64,000 bases of DNA. Source: Flavobacterium eburneipallidum (GTDB lineage: Bacteria; Bacteroidota; Bacteroidia; Flavobacteriales; Flavobacteriaceae). The stretch lies in the NCBI RefSeq assembly GCF_027111355.2, contig NZ_CP114291.2:3534001-3598000 (forward strand), read 5' to 3'. A model generated the notes under the pieces. That model saw only the letters and a program-made list of their open reading frames with translations. It did no database searches and was not told where the DNA came from. Positions 35,447 to 42,520 of this stretch are shown here, piece by piece; the stretch's first letter is position 1, and the number at the start of each line of letters is the position of its first letter. The translations under genes and the position numbers were made by a program.

Positions 35447-35974
35447 ATGGCAACTACAAAATGGGCAATTGACCCGACACATTCAGAAATTGGTTTTAAA
35501 GTAAAACACATGATGTTTACTAATGTTTCAGGTACATTTGCTTCTTACGATGCAACCATCACTACTGAAGACGATAACTTCGAAAATGCAAACTTCGAAT
35601 TCTCGGCTAATATTGATTCTATCAGCACCAACAATACTGACAGAGACAATCACTTGAAAAGTGGCGACTTTTTTGACGCTGAAAATCATCCAAAACTAAC
35701 TTTCAAAGGAACTTCTTTTACTAAAGATGGAGATGATTACGAATTGACAGGAGATTTGAGTTTAAGAGGCGTAACAAAACCCGTAAAATTGGCTGCTGAA
35801 TTCAGTGGATTGATGAAAGACCCTTGGGGAAATACCAAAGCAGGATTGAATATTTCTGGCAAAATTAACCGTAAAGACTGGGGATTGAACTGGAATTCGG
35901 CTCTAGAAACTGGTGGTGTTTTAGTAGGCGAAGAAGTAAAATTAAACATCGAATTGCAATTGATTAAACTATAA
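35447..35974 (+). CDS. YceI-family lipid-binding-like protein
   Basis: A 175-aa lipocalin-like protein of the YceI family. The N-terminal WAIDPTHSEIGFKVKHMMFTNVSGTF and the middle LKSGDFFDAENHPKLTF are hallmark motifs, as is LTGDLSLRGVTKPV. Unlike the periplasmic E. coli member it has no signal peptide and is probably cytoplasmic. The fold binds polyisoprenoid or other amphiphiles. It is a predicted target of the same activator as the pirin gene. A hairpin terminator follows. Confidence 0.93.
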   Translation: MATTKWAIDPTHSEIGFKVKHMMFTNVSGTFASYDATITTEDDNFENANFEFSANIDSISTNNTDRDNHLKSGDFFDAENHPKLTFKGTSFTKDGDDYELTGDLSLRGVTKPVKLAAEFSGLMKDPWGNTKAGLNISGKINRKDWGLNWNSALETGGVLVGEEVKLNIELQLIKL

Positions 35975-36005
35975 ATCAATTTCAAAACTGATTTTCGTTT
36001 CATAC

Positions 36006-36040
36006 AAACGGCTAAATTTCTTGATGAAGTTTAGCCGTTT
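36006..36040 (+). terminator. YceI gene terminator
   Basis: Arms AAACGGCTAAA and TTTAGCCGTTT, 11 bp perfect, followed by a moderately T-rich stretch. Confidence 0.65.
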
Positions 36041-36081
36041 TGCTTTCGTTTTATCTTTTCTAATAAATCCTAAAAAAGTAC

Positions 36082-36089
36082 TATTTTTG
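36082..36089 (+). promoter_or_regulatory. fabD -7 promoter element (TATTTTTG)
   Basis: Exact TAnnTTTG, 70 bp before the fabD ATG. Confidence 0.5.
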
Positions 36090-36159
36090 CAAACGGTTTT
36101 TAAATTCCTTTTGGGAAAAAATTTAAACTTTTAAACCTTAAACTTTTAAACTAAAATAG

Positions 36160-37032
36160 ATGAAAGCATACGTATTTCCGGGTCAAGGCGCACAATTTAT
36201 AGGAATGGGCAAAGACTTATATGAGAATTCAGAATTAGCAAAATCACTTTTCGAACAAGCAAATGAAATATTGGGTTTTCGCATCACAGACATTATGTTT
36301 GAAGGCACTGCCGAAGAATTGAAAGAAACCAAAGTGACGCAACCAGCTGTTTTCTTGCACTCGGTTATTTTGGCTAAAACCTTGGAAGATTTCAAACCAG
36401 AAATGGTTGCAGGTCATTCTTTGGGCGAATTTTCAGCCTTGGTTGCCAATGGCGTTTTGTCTTTTGAAGATGGATTAAAATTGGTTTCGCAACGCGCATT
36501 AGCAATGCAAAAAGCCTGTGAAATCAAACCTTCTACAATGGCAGCAGTTTTAGGATTGGCTGACAATATCGTTGAAGAGGTTTGCGCTTCGATTGACGGA
36601 ATTGTGGTTGCTGCCAACTACAACTGCCCAGGACAATTGGTAATTTCAGGAGAAACTACAGCTGTAGAAAAAGCTTGCGAAAAAATGAAAGAAGCAGGAG
36701 CAAAACGTGCTTTATTATTACCAGTTGGTGGGGCATTTCACTCGCCAATGATGGAACCAGCCAGAGAAGAATTGGCAGCAGCTATTGAAGCAACAACATT
36801 CTCTGCTCCTATTTGTCCAGTCTATCAAAACGTAACAGCATCTGCCGTTTCTGATGCTGATGAAATCAAGAAAAACTTAATCATTCAATTGACAGCTCCT
36901 GTTAAATGGACGCAATCAGTACAACAAATGATTGCTGATGGAGCGACTTTGTTTACCGAAGTAGGTCCAGGAAAAGTATTGGCGGGATTAATTGGGAAAA
37001 TCAATAAAGAAGCTGCGACAGCGAACGCTTAA
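36160..37032 (+). CDS. fabD: ACP S-malonyltransferase
   Basis: Transfers malonyl from CoA to acyl carrier protein at the start of fatty acid elongation. The N-terminal GQGAQ (8-12), nucleophile Ser87 in AGHSLGE, the malonyl-carboxylate Arg in VSQRALAMQ and the catalytic His in GGAFHSPMM are all present. At 290 aa it has full length. It stands alone rather than in a fab cluster. Its stop codon lies 2 bp before an inverted repeat that brackets the following intergenic region. Confidence 0.97.
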   Translation: MKAYVFPGQGAQFIGMGKDLYENSELAKSLFEQANEILGFRITDIMFEGTAEELKETKVTQPAVFLHSVILAKTLEDFKPEMVAGHSLGEFSALVANGVLSFEDGLKLVSQRALAMQKACEIKPSTMAAVLGLADNIVEEVCASIDGIVVAANYNCPGQLVISGETTAVEKACEKMKEAGAKRALLLPVGGAFHSPMMEPAREELAAAIEATTFSAPICPVYQNVTASAVSDADEIKKNLIIQLTAPVKWTQSVQQMIADGATLFTEVGPGKVLAGLIGKINKEAATANA

Positions 37033-37034
37033 TT

Positions 37035-37065
37035 AGTAGTCAGTGATCAGTTTTTAGTGATCAGT
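37035..37065. repeat. Left arm of bracketing inverted repeat (TCAGTGATCAG family)
   Basis: 31 bp beginning AGTAGTCAGTGATCAG. It is the reverse complement of 37304-37334 with two mismatches. The 297-bp intergenic region between fabD and galE therefore has repeat arms at both ends. Confidence 0.8.
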
Positions 37066-37147
37066 TAGAAACAGAATCCTCATGAACTTATGTTTGTGGG
37101 GATTTTTTGTTTTCGGTCACAATACGAAATTAGCTCATTCTTGCTAT

Positions 37148-37209
37148 TTGTCACGCTGGAAGCGTCTCTATTAAGATGCTCGTTTGTTGAAACGCTTCCA
37201 GCGTGACAA
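37148..37209. repeat. 18-bp perfect palindrome with 26-nt loop
   Basis: Arms TTGTCACGCTGGAAGCGT (37148-37165) and its exact reverse complement (37192-37209). GC-rich in an AT-rich spacer, with no T-run, so it is not a typical terminator. It is nested inside the inverted repeat 37035/37334. Confidence 0.85.
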
Positions 37210-37258
37210 TTGGAATAGACTATTAGACTTTACAAATACAAAATCGGTATAAATGCAA

Positions 37259-37298
37259 AAAATCCTAAATTACCAACTCGATAATTTAGGATTTTTTT
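37259..37298. terminator. Bidirectional terminator between fabD and galE
   Basis: Arms AAAATCCTAAATTA and TAATTTAGGATTTT (14 bp perfect, 9-nt loop) with A-run before and T-run after, between convergent genes. Confidence 0.85.
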
Positions 37299-37303
37299 GT
37301 TTT

Positions 37304-37334
37304 ACTGATCACTAAAAACTGAACACTGATTACT
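37304..37334. repeat. Right arm of bracketing inverted repeat (overlaps galE stop)
   Basis: Begins ACTGATCACTAAAAACTG. It pairs with 37035-37065 and extends five bases into the galE reading frame, so the galE stop codon (37330-37332) lies within the repeat. Confidence 0.8.
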
Positions 37335-38346
37335 GTTGTCTGACTTTCTGCTCCCATTTCCAAGCACTTTCCATGGCTTCGTCTAATGTAGATTCGGCTT
37401 TCCAACCTAAAACGTTATTGGCTTTATCCGTATTGGCGTAAGCCGAAGTGATATCACCCTCTCTACGATCTACGATTTTATATGGTAATTTTTGTCCACT
37501 AACTTTTTCGAAAGATTGAATCACTTCTAACACAGAACTTCCAGTTCCAGTTCCTAGATTGAACGTTTCTACTTTCTCCAAATTCTTTTTATCTAACAAA
37601 CGTTTTAAAGCAATTACGTGGGCTTTCGCCAAATCGACTACGTGAATGTAATCGCGTACACAAGTTCCGTCTGTGGTTGGATAATCGTCACCGTAAACGG
37701 ATAATTCTTTTCGCAAACCTAATCCTGTTTGAGTGATAAACGGAACCAAATTTTGGGGAACTCCCAAAGGTAATTCTCCAATTGCGGCAGATGGATGCGC
37801 TCCAATTGGATTGAAATAACGCAACAAAATCGCACTAATATTGGTTACTTTTGCTGTATCTATAATAATTTCTTCGCCAATTTGCTTGGTGTTTCCGTAA
37901 GGCGACATGGCAGCTTGAACCGGAGCATCTTCAGTAATTGGCATTTTTTCGGCTTGACCATAAACGGTACAAGACGAACTAAAAATAAAACTAGCTTCTG
38001 GTAATTCTTTCAATTCCTGAAGCAAATAAACCAAAGCATTGATGTTGTTTTCATAATACAACAATGGATTGCCTACACTTTCGCCAACTGCTTTCGAAGC
38101 TGCAAAATGAATCACTCCCGAAATATCTTGATGTTTTTTGAAAAATTCCTGAACTTTTGATTTCTCACGCAAATCCAATTTTTCGAACACTGGTTTTTGG
38201 TTCGTAATAGATGTAATCCCATTTACAACCTCTTCGGATGAATTCGAAAGATCATCTACAATTACTACTTCAAAACCTTGATTTTGTAATTCAACAACAG
38301 TGTGCGAACCGATAAAACCTAAACCTCCTGTAACTACTATTTTCAT
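37330..38346 (-). CDS. galE: UDP-glucose 4-epimerase
   Basis: Short-chain dehydrogenase-type epimerase (338 aa). NAD-binding GGLGFIGSHTVVEL starts the protein. The catalytic Ser/Tyr/Lys triad is visible in FSSSCTVYG and SPYGNTKQIGEE, and the sugar-binding NPIGAHPS and YGDDYPTTDGTCVRDYIHV are hallmark GalE motifs. It interconverts UDP-glucose and UDP-galactose (or the N-acetyl forms) for surface polysaccharide synthesis. It is the last gene of a three-gene minus-strand operon after the DegT and NTF2-like genes. Confidence 0.96.
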   Translation of the reverse strand: MKIVVTGGLGFIGSHTVVELQNQGFEVVIVDDLSNSSEEVVNGITSITNQKPVFEKLDLREKSKVQEFFKKHQDISGVIHFAASKAVGESVGNPLLYYENNINALVYLLQELKELPEASFIFSSSCTVYGQAEKMPITEDAPVQAAMSPYGNTKQIGEEIIIDTAKVTNISAILLRYFNPIGAHPSAAIGELPLGVPQNLVPFITQTGLGLRKELSVYGDDYPTTDGTCVRDYIHVVDLAKAHVIALKRLLDKKNLEKVETFNLGTGTGSSVLEVIQSFEKVSGQKLPYKIVDRREGDITSAYANTDKANNVLGWKAESTLDEAMESAWKWEQKVRQQ

Positions 38347-38357
38347 TTTCTATTTTT

Positions 38358-38801
38358 TTATGATGGTAATTTAAAAGCTTGTCTGGCAATGAGTAACCAT
38401 TTGTTTTTTTGCTTTTGCCAAACTAACAGTATCCCAATTTTTATATCTTTATCAACTCCGCCATCTTTCGTATGTGCTGCTAAATTATGTCGAACGATTG
38501 CCACATCGCCCACCATTTCGATGGTTTGGTTTTGAAACTCAATCGTTACAAAATCAGATTCGCCATTGGCAATTTTTTCTATAAAAATAGCTTGGTTTTC
38601 AATTTTTCCGCTAGAATGTCCGTAGCTTAAAGCAGAAGAAGTTAATTCCTTTAGCTTTTTCCCATCGGCATCAATCATCGCTTGTCGCAAAGTTTCCACA
38701 CGAGAAGCAACAGCAGTTTCTTCTTTTGATTTAGAATCGTTTTGAGCTAAACCTGAAAATTGAAAAAAAACTAGCGTAAAAATTGTAAAAAAGTATTTCA
38801 T
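38358..38801 (-). CDS. Secreted NTF2-like (DUF4440-type) protein
   Basis: A 147-aa protein with a signal peptide (YFFTIFTLVFFQFSGLAQ) and an NTF2-like cone fold: VETLRQAMIDADGKKLKELTSSALSYGHSSGKIENQAIFIEKI, then VRHNLAAHTKDGG and ILLVWQKQKNKWLLIARQAFKL. This family includes small-molecule-binding and SnoaL-like proteins; no enzymatic assignment can be made. It lies between the sugar aminotransferase and galE with gaps of 4 and 11 bp, so it is cotranscribed with sugar-nucleotide enzymes despite being exported. Confidence 0.85.
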   Translation of the reverse strand: MKYFFTIFTLVFFQFSGLAQNDSKSKEETAVASRVETLRQAMIDADGKKLKELTSSALSYGHSSGKIENQAIFIEKIANGESDFVTIEFQNQTIEMVGDVAIVRHNLAAHTKDGGVDKDIKIGILLVWQKQKNKWLLIARQAFKLPS

Positions 38802-38805
38802 TGAA

Positions 38806-39939
38806 TTATTTATTTAAAAATTCCAAAACGCTGTTTGTAATGAATTGTATTTGCTCATCGTCTAATTCAGTGTGCATTGGCAAAGCAATTACTTCTTTCA
38901 CCAATTGATTGGTTACTGGAAAATGGTCTTCTTTATAGCGAGAATCCGCATACGCTTTTTGCGAATGCAACGGAATTGGATAATAAATAGCACAAGGAAT
39001 TCCTTTGTCTAACAAATGTTGCATCAAAGCATCACGATCAGCATCAATAATTCGCAATACATATTGATGAAAAACGTGACAGTCACAAATATCACAAATA
39101 CTTGGCGCGATGATATTTTTGTGTCCATCGAAAGCTAATGTATATTTTCTAGCAGCATTTTGGCGTGCCGTGTTGTACTCATCCAAAAATGGTAATTTCG
39201 CATTCAAAACTCCAGCTTGAATACTATCCAAACGGGAATTAACCCCAACCACATCGTGGTGGTAACGCTCGTACATTCCGTGGTTTACAATTCCTCTAAT
39301 CTTGTGTGCTAGAGCATCGTCATTGGTAAAAATCGCCCCACCATCGCCATAACAGCCTAAATTTTTAGATGGAAAAAATGAGGTTGAACTTACATTTCCA
39401 ATAGTTCCTGCTTTCTTTTTTGTTCCATTCGAAAACTTACAGTTAGCTCCAATAGCTTGTGCATTATCTTCAATTACATATAAGTTATGCTCGTTTGCAA
39501 TTGCCATTATTGCTTCCATATTTGCCGCACGACCAAACAAATGAACAGGAACAATAGCTTTAGTTTTTGGGGTAATCGCACGTTTAATCGCTTCGATAGA
39601 AATATTCATATTGTGCAAATCAACATCAACCAAAACAGGTGTCAGTTGCAACAAAGCAATTACTTCAACAGTTGCTGCAAAGGTAAAATCGGCAGTAATA
39701 ACCTCATCGCCTGGCTTTAAATCCAAGCCCATCATAGCAATTTGCAAAGCATCGGTTCCGTTAGCACAAGGAATTACATGTTTTACATCGAGATATTCTT
39801 CGAGATTTTTTTGAAATTGATGAACCAGTGGTCCGTTAATGTAGGTATTGGTATCCAAAACTTCTTGAATAGAAGCATTAACAGTATCTTTTATTTTATC
39901 ATATTGACTTTTTAAGTCAACCATTTGAATTTTTTTCAT
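38806..39939 (-). CDS. DegT/DnrJ/EryC1/StrS-family sugar aminotransferase
   Basis: A 377-aa PLP enzyme that aminates nucleotide-linked keto sugars, for example in O-antigen or capsule pathways. The PLP Lys is residue 192 in SFFPSKNLGCYGDGGAIFT, and the cofactor-binding CANGTDALQIAMM, VIEDNAQAIGA and VGVNSRLDSIQAGVL motifs follow family order. The sugar substrate is unknown. It is the first gene of the operon with the NTF2-like gene and galE and is divergent from waaA. Confidence 0.93.
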   Translation of the reverse strand: MKKIQMVDLKSQYDKIKDTVNASIQEVLDTNTYINGPLVHQFQKNLEEYLDVKHVIPCANGTDALQIAMMGLDLKPGDEVITADFTFAATVEVIALLQLTPVLVDVDLHNMNISIEAIKRAITPKTKAIVPVHLFGRAANMEAIMAIANEHNLYVIEDNAQAIGANCKFSNGTKKKAGTIGNVSSTSFFPSKNLGCYGDGGAIFTNDDALAHKIRGIVNHGMYERYHHDVVGVNSRLDSIQAGVLNAKLPFLDEYNTARQNAARKYTLAFDGHKNIIAPSICDICDCHVFHQYVLRIIDADRDALMQHLLDKGIPCAIYYPIPLHSQKAYADSRYKEDHFPVTNQLVKEVIALPMHTELDDEQIQFITNSVLEFLNK

Positions 39940-40074
39940 TTAATCTTTTATATAAAGTTCTTTAAAAACAAATCTTACTCTGTTTTAAATTTTAGAACAA
40001 AAATAGGGATTTTAGCAGAATGATTTTATAGATAATTAAAAGAAAACGTATTTTAGCCCCACAAATTTTTTGAT

Positions 40075-41313
40075 ATGCTTTTTCTCTACAATACAATCGT
40101 TCAGATTGCGAATATTTCATTAAAAATCATCGCCCAATTCAGTCCAAAAATCAAACTTTTTGTTGATGGCAGAAAACCTGTTTTCGAAATTTTGAAAGCA
40201 AAAATTAAATCCGAAGACAAAACAATTTGGTTTCACGCTGCCTCACTTGGTGAGTACGAACAAGGCTTGCCAGTTATCGAAAAAATAAAAGAAAAATTTC
40301 CGAATCATAAAATCGTGATTACTTTTTTCTCGCCTTCGGGTTATGAAGTTAGAAAAAATAATACTGTTGCCGATGTTACGGTGTACTTGCCTTTGGACAC
40401 GCGAAAAAAAGCTCAAATGTTTTTAAAATTAGTTCATCCCGAAATGGCATTCTTCATCAAATATGAATATTGGCCGAATTATTTGAATGAACTTCATAAA
40501 TTAAAAACTCCAACTTATTTGATTTCGGGAATTTTTAGAGAAAATCAAATGTTCTTCAAATGGTATGGCGGATTTTACAGAAAAGCTTTAGAAACATTCA
40601 CTTATTTTTTTGTACAAAATGAAAGTTCAAAAAAACTACTACTACAATTAGACAAAACCAATGTAGCCATTTCTGGAGACACCCGCTTTGACCGAGTGGC
40701 TGCTATTTTAGAGAAAGACAATTCATTGGATTTTATTGAAAATTTCAAAAACAACACTTTGACCATTGTTATTGGAAGTTCGTGGCCAAAAGACGAAAGT
40801 TTATTAGTGGATTACATCAATCAAACCTCTGAAAAGGTTAAGTTTATTATTGCTCCACACAATATCAAACAGGAACAAATTCAAGAATTAAAAAATTCAA
40901 TTTCAAAAAAAACAGTTTTATTTTCGGAAATAGGAGCAGGTCGCGACCTATCCCTACAAGATTTTGACGTTTTCATTATCGACACTATCGGAATCCTAAC
41001 AAAAATCTATAGTTATGCTGATATTGCTTATGTTGGTGGCGGTTTCGGACATCCAGGCGTTCACAATATTTTAGAACCAGCCACTTTTGGAGTACCTATC
41101 GTTATTGGTTCCAATTACTCTCACTTTGCAGAAGCAACCGCTTTAGTGAGTATGCAAGGATGCACTTCTATCGACAGTAAAAAAGAACTTCATGATGCTT
41201 TCTCCAACCTAATCAATAATGATGATATTCGAAATGAAAAAGGACATATTTGCAGCACTTTTGTACAAATGAACAAAGGTGCAACAACTATCATTATGAA
41301 GAATATTTTATAA
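40075..41313 (+). CDS. waaA: 3-deoxy-D-manno-octulosonic acid (KDO) transferase
   Basis: Inner-membrane-associated GT30 glycosyltransferase (412 aa) that attaches KDO to lipid A precursor. An N-terminal hydrophobic anchor (residues 1-25) precedes the conserved IWFHAASLGEYEQGLPVIEKI. There follow the FFSPSGYEVRKN and YLPLDT motifs, FFIKYEYWPNYL, then GDTRFDRV, and the C-terminal GGGFGHPGVHNILEPATFGVPIVIG. The divergent upstream operon also serves surface glycan synthesis. Confidence 0.95.
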   Translation: MLFLYNTIVQIANISLKIIAQFSPKIKLFVDGRKPVFEILKAKIKSEDKTIWFHAASLGEYEQGLPVIEKIKEKFPNHKIVITFFSPSGYEVRKNNTVADVTVYLPLDTRKKAQMFLKLVHPEMAFFIKYEYWPNYLNELHKLKTPTYLISGIFRENQMFFKWYGGFYRKALETFTYFFVQNESSKKLLLQLDKTNVAISGDTRFDRVAAILEKDNSLDFIENFKNNTLTIVIGSSWPKDESLLVDYINQTSEKVKFIIAPHNIKQEQIQELKNSISKKTVLFSEIGAGRDLSLQDFDVFIIDTIGILTKIYSYADIAYVGGGFGHPGVHNILEPATFGVPIVIGSNYSHFAEATALVSMQGCTSIDSKKELHDAFSNLINNDDIRNEKGHICSTFVQMNKGATTIIMKNIL

Positions 41314-41580
41314 CTATTTTTCGCAATCTTATTTTTTATTTACAATAGAAATTCAAAATTAAAATCGAAACAATCTTTGAACAATTTAATTTCCAAACCT
41401 AAACTAACAGTCTCAATTTCAATTCAAAAAGGGTTCATTGAGATTAATTTTCTAAATAATTACGAAAAAATTTAGCAAATGACTTATTTGAAACATAGAT
41501 TTATAAAAAATCGTGCGACACAAATGAAGATTATTTTTCAAAAAAAATATAAAAAAATATTTTACCTATTAAAAAATTTA
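41314..41580. other. AT-rich intergenic region without a gene
   Basis: About 270 bp after waaA with no credible coding potential, no hairpin terminator and no recognisable RNA. It ends in the promoter of the small repeat lipoprotein. Confidence 0.5.
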
Positions 41581-41588
41581 TATCTTTG
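41581..41588 (+). promoter_or_regulatory. Small lipoprotein gene -7 promoter element (TATCTTTG)
   Basis: Exact TAnnTTTG, 37 bp upstream of the ATG. A TTTAC at 41561-41565 is a weak -33 candidate. The near-consensus element suggests strong expression. Confidence 0.6.
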
Positions 41589-41625
41589 CCCCGAATTAAT
41601 AATTAACCTTTTATAATTAAGTAAG

Positions 41626-41820
41626 ATGAAAAAAGTATTTTTAAGTTTAGCTGTTGTTGCTGTTTTGACTGTTGTATCTTGTAAAAAAGAAACTCCTGCT
41701 ACTGAAGGAGAAGCTGTTGATACTACAGCTGTTGCTGTTGACACTACTGCTGTAGACACTACTGCTGTTGCTGTTGATACTACTGCTGCTGCAGTTGACA
41801 CTACTGCTGCTGCAAAGTAA
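41626..41820 (+). CDS. Small lipoprotein with VDTTA repeats
   Basis: A 64-aa protein. The lipoprotein signal has acylated Cys at residue 19 (TVVSCKKE). It is followed by a short acidic linker and five copies of a VDTTA unit separated by AVA, AV or AA spacers. The DNA is correspondingly repetitive (GTTGA[CT]ACTACTGCTG). The gene has a near-consensus promoter and a clear terminator, supporting it as real and well expressed. The low-complexity Asp-Thr-Ala tail could be a flexible envelope spacer; the function is unknown. Confidence 0.82.
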   Translation: MKKVFLSLAVVAVLTVVSCKKETPATEGEAVDTTAVAVDTTAVDTTAVAVDTTAAAVDTTAAAK

Positions 41821-41841
41821 TTCTCAATTACAGAAAAAAAT

Positions 41842-41869
41842 AAGCTACGCATTGCGTGGCTTTTTTTTT
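41842..41869 (+). terminator. Small lipoprotein gene terminator
   Basis: Arms AAGCTACGC and GCGTGGCTT (one G-T pair), loop ATT, followed by a run of nine T. Confidence 0.85.
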
Positions 41870-42018
41870 GCACCTATCCCAAAATTTTAGATCAAAAAAA
41901 CTTGATTCTAATTCATTTTGTTTTTAAAACCAAAGTACTTCTTCTTAATTTTTCCAATACAGAGATTTAAAATCTCGTCATTAATTCAAGATTTAAAAAA
42001 TATCTATAAAATAAAAAA

Positions 42019-42052
42019 AACCGCAAAGAATTAAAAATTAATTCTTTACGGT
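42019..42052 (-). terminator. tRNA-Leu terminator
   Basis: Hairpin ACCGCAAAGAATTAA/TTAATTCTTTACGGT (one wobble) followed on the minus strand by a run of T, about 10 bp after the tRNA-Leu 3' end. Confidence 0.75.
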
Positions 42053-42060
42053 TTTCTTTG

Positions 42061-42146
42061 TACTCAGAGCGGGACTTGAACCCGCACGAACATTGCTGTT
42101 CACTGGATTTTAAGTCCAGCGTGTCTACCAATTTCACCATCCGAGC
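42061..42146 (-). tRNA. tRNA-Leu(TAA)
   Basis: An 86-nt type II tRNA on the minus strand. The acceptor is GCTCGGA/TCTGAGT with discriminator A. The anticodon stem CTGGA/TCCAG encloses the loop CTTAAAA (anticodon UAA). The long variable arm is TGAACAGCAATGTTCG, and the T arm GCGGGTTCAAGTCCCGC. Confidence 0.95.
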
Positions 42147-42279
42147 ATTCTCTATTTTCTTTTGAAGTATATTATCTAATTTTTAGAAAAAATTAATTAA
42201 ATACACCACCATCCGAGCATTTTATTTTCTTTTGAGGAATATTGTTTAATTTTTTTAGAAAAAATCAATTTAATACACC
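42135..42279. repeat. Tandem 72-bp duplication carrying the tRNA-Leu 5' end
   Basis: Unit 1 (42135-42206) and unit 2 (42207-42279) both begin CACCATCCGAGCATT, i.e. the 5' twelve bases of the tRNA gene on the minus strand, and continue TATTTTCTTTTGA...TTTAGAAAAAAT..AAT..AATACAC with scattered differences. Only the copy at 42146 is a complete tRNA; the second is a fragment. Confidence 0.8.
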
Positions 42280-42303
42280 AACATATGAATATTATATGGT
42301 TTG

Positions 42304-42376
42304 AGCGAAAAACGGGGCTCGAACCCGCGACCTCGACCTTGGCAAGGTCGCGCTCTACCAACTGAGCTATTTTCGC
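42304..42376 (-). tRNA. tRNA-Gly(GCC)
   Basis: 73 nt on the minus strand. The acceptor is GCGAAAA/TTTTCGC, the anticodon stem CGACC/GGTCG with loop TTGCCAA (anticodon GCC), and the T arm GCGGGTTCGAGCCCCGT. Different isoacceptor from the UCC pair near 5.3 kb. It is probably transcribed together with tRNA-Leu. Confidence 0.95.
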
Positions 42377-42520
42377 GTTTCATTCTATTAAGAACTCAAT
42401 ACTTGTTCGGTATTGCGGATGCAAATTTAAGACATTAATTCAATTACACAAGCCTTTTTGATAAAAAAAATCAATCAATTTTATAACCTTCTGATAACCC
42501 AAACTTTAAAAACAATAAAA

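Noticed and set aside
41690..41820. Tandem DNA repeats that could be mistaken for a CRISPR array
   Set aside because: Units are about 15-24 bp, contiguous, in frame and encode VDTTA; there are no unique spacers and no cas genes.
41562..41873. 103-codon open frame on the minus strand opposite the VDTTA lipoprotein gene
   Set aside because: It is the mirror of the low-complexity repeat (Val/Ser/Thr/Ala runs), overlaps the promoter and terminator of the real gene and has no start context or family.
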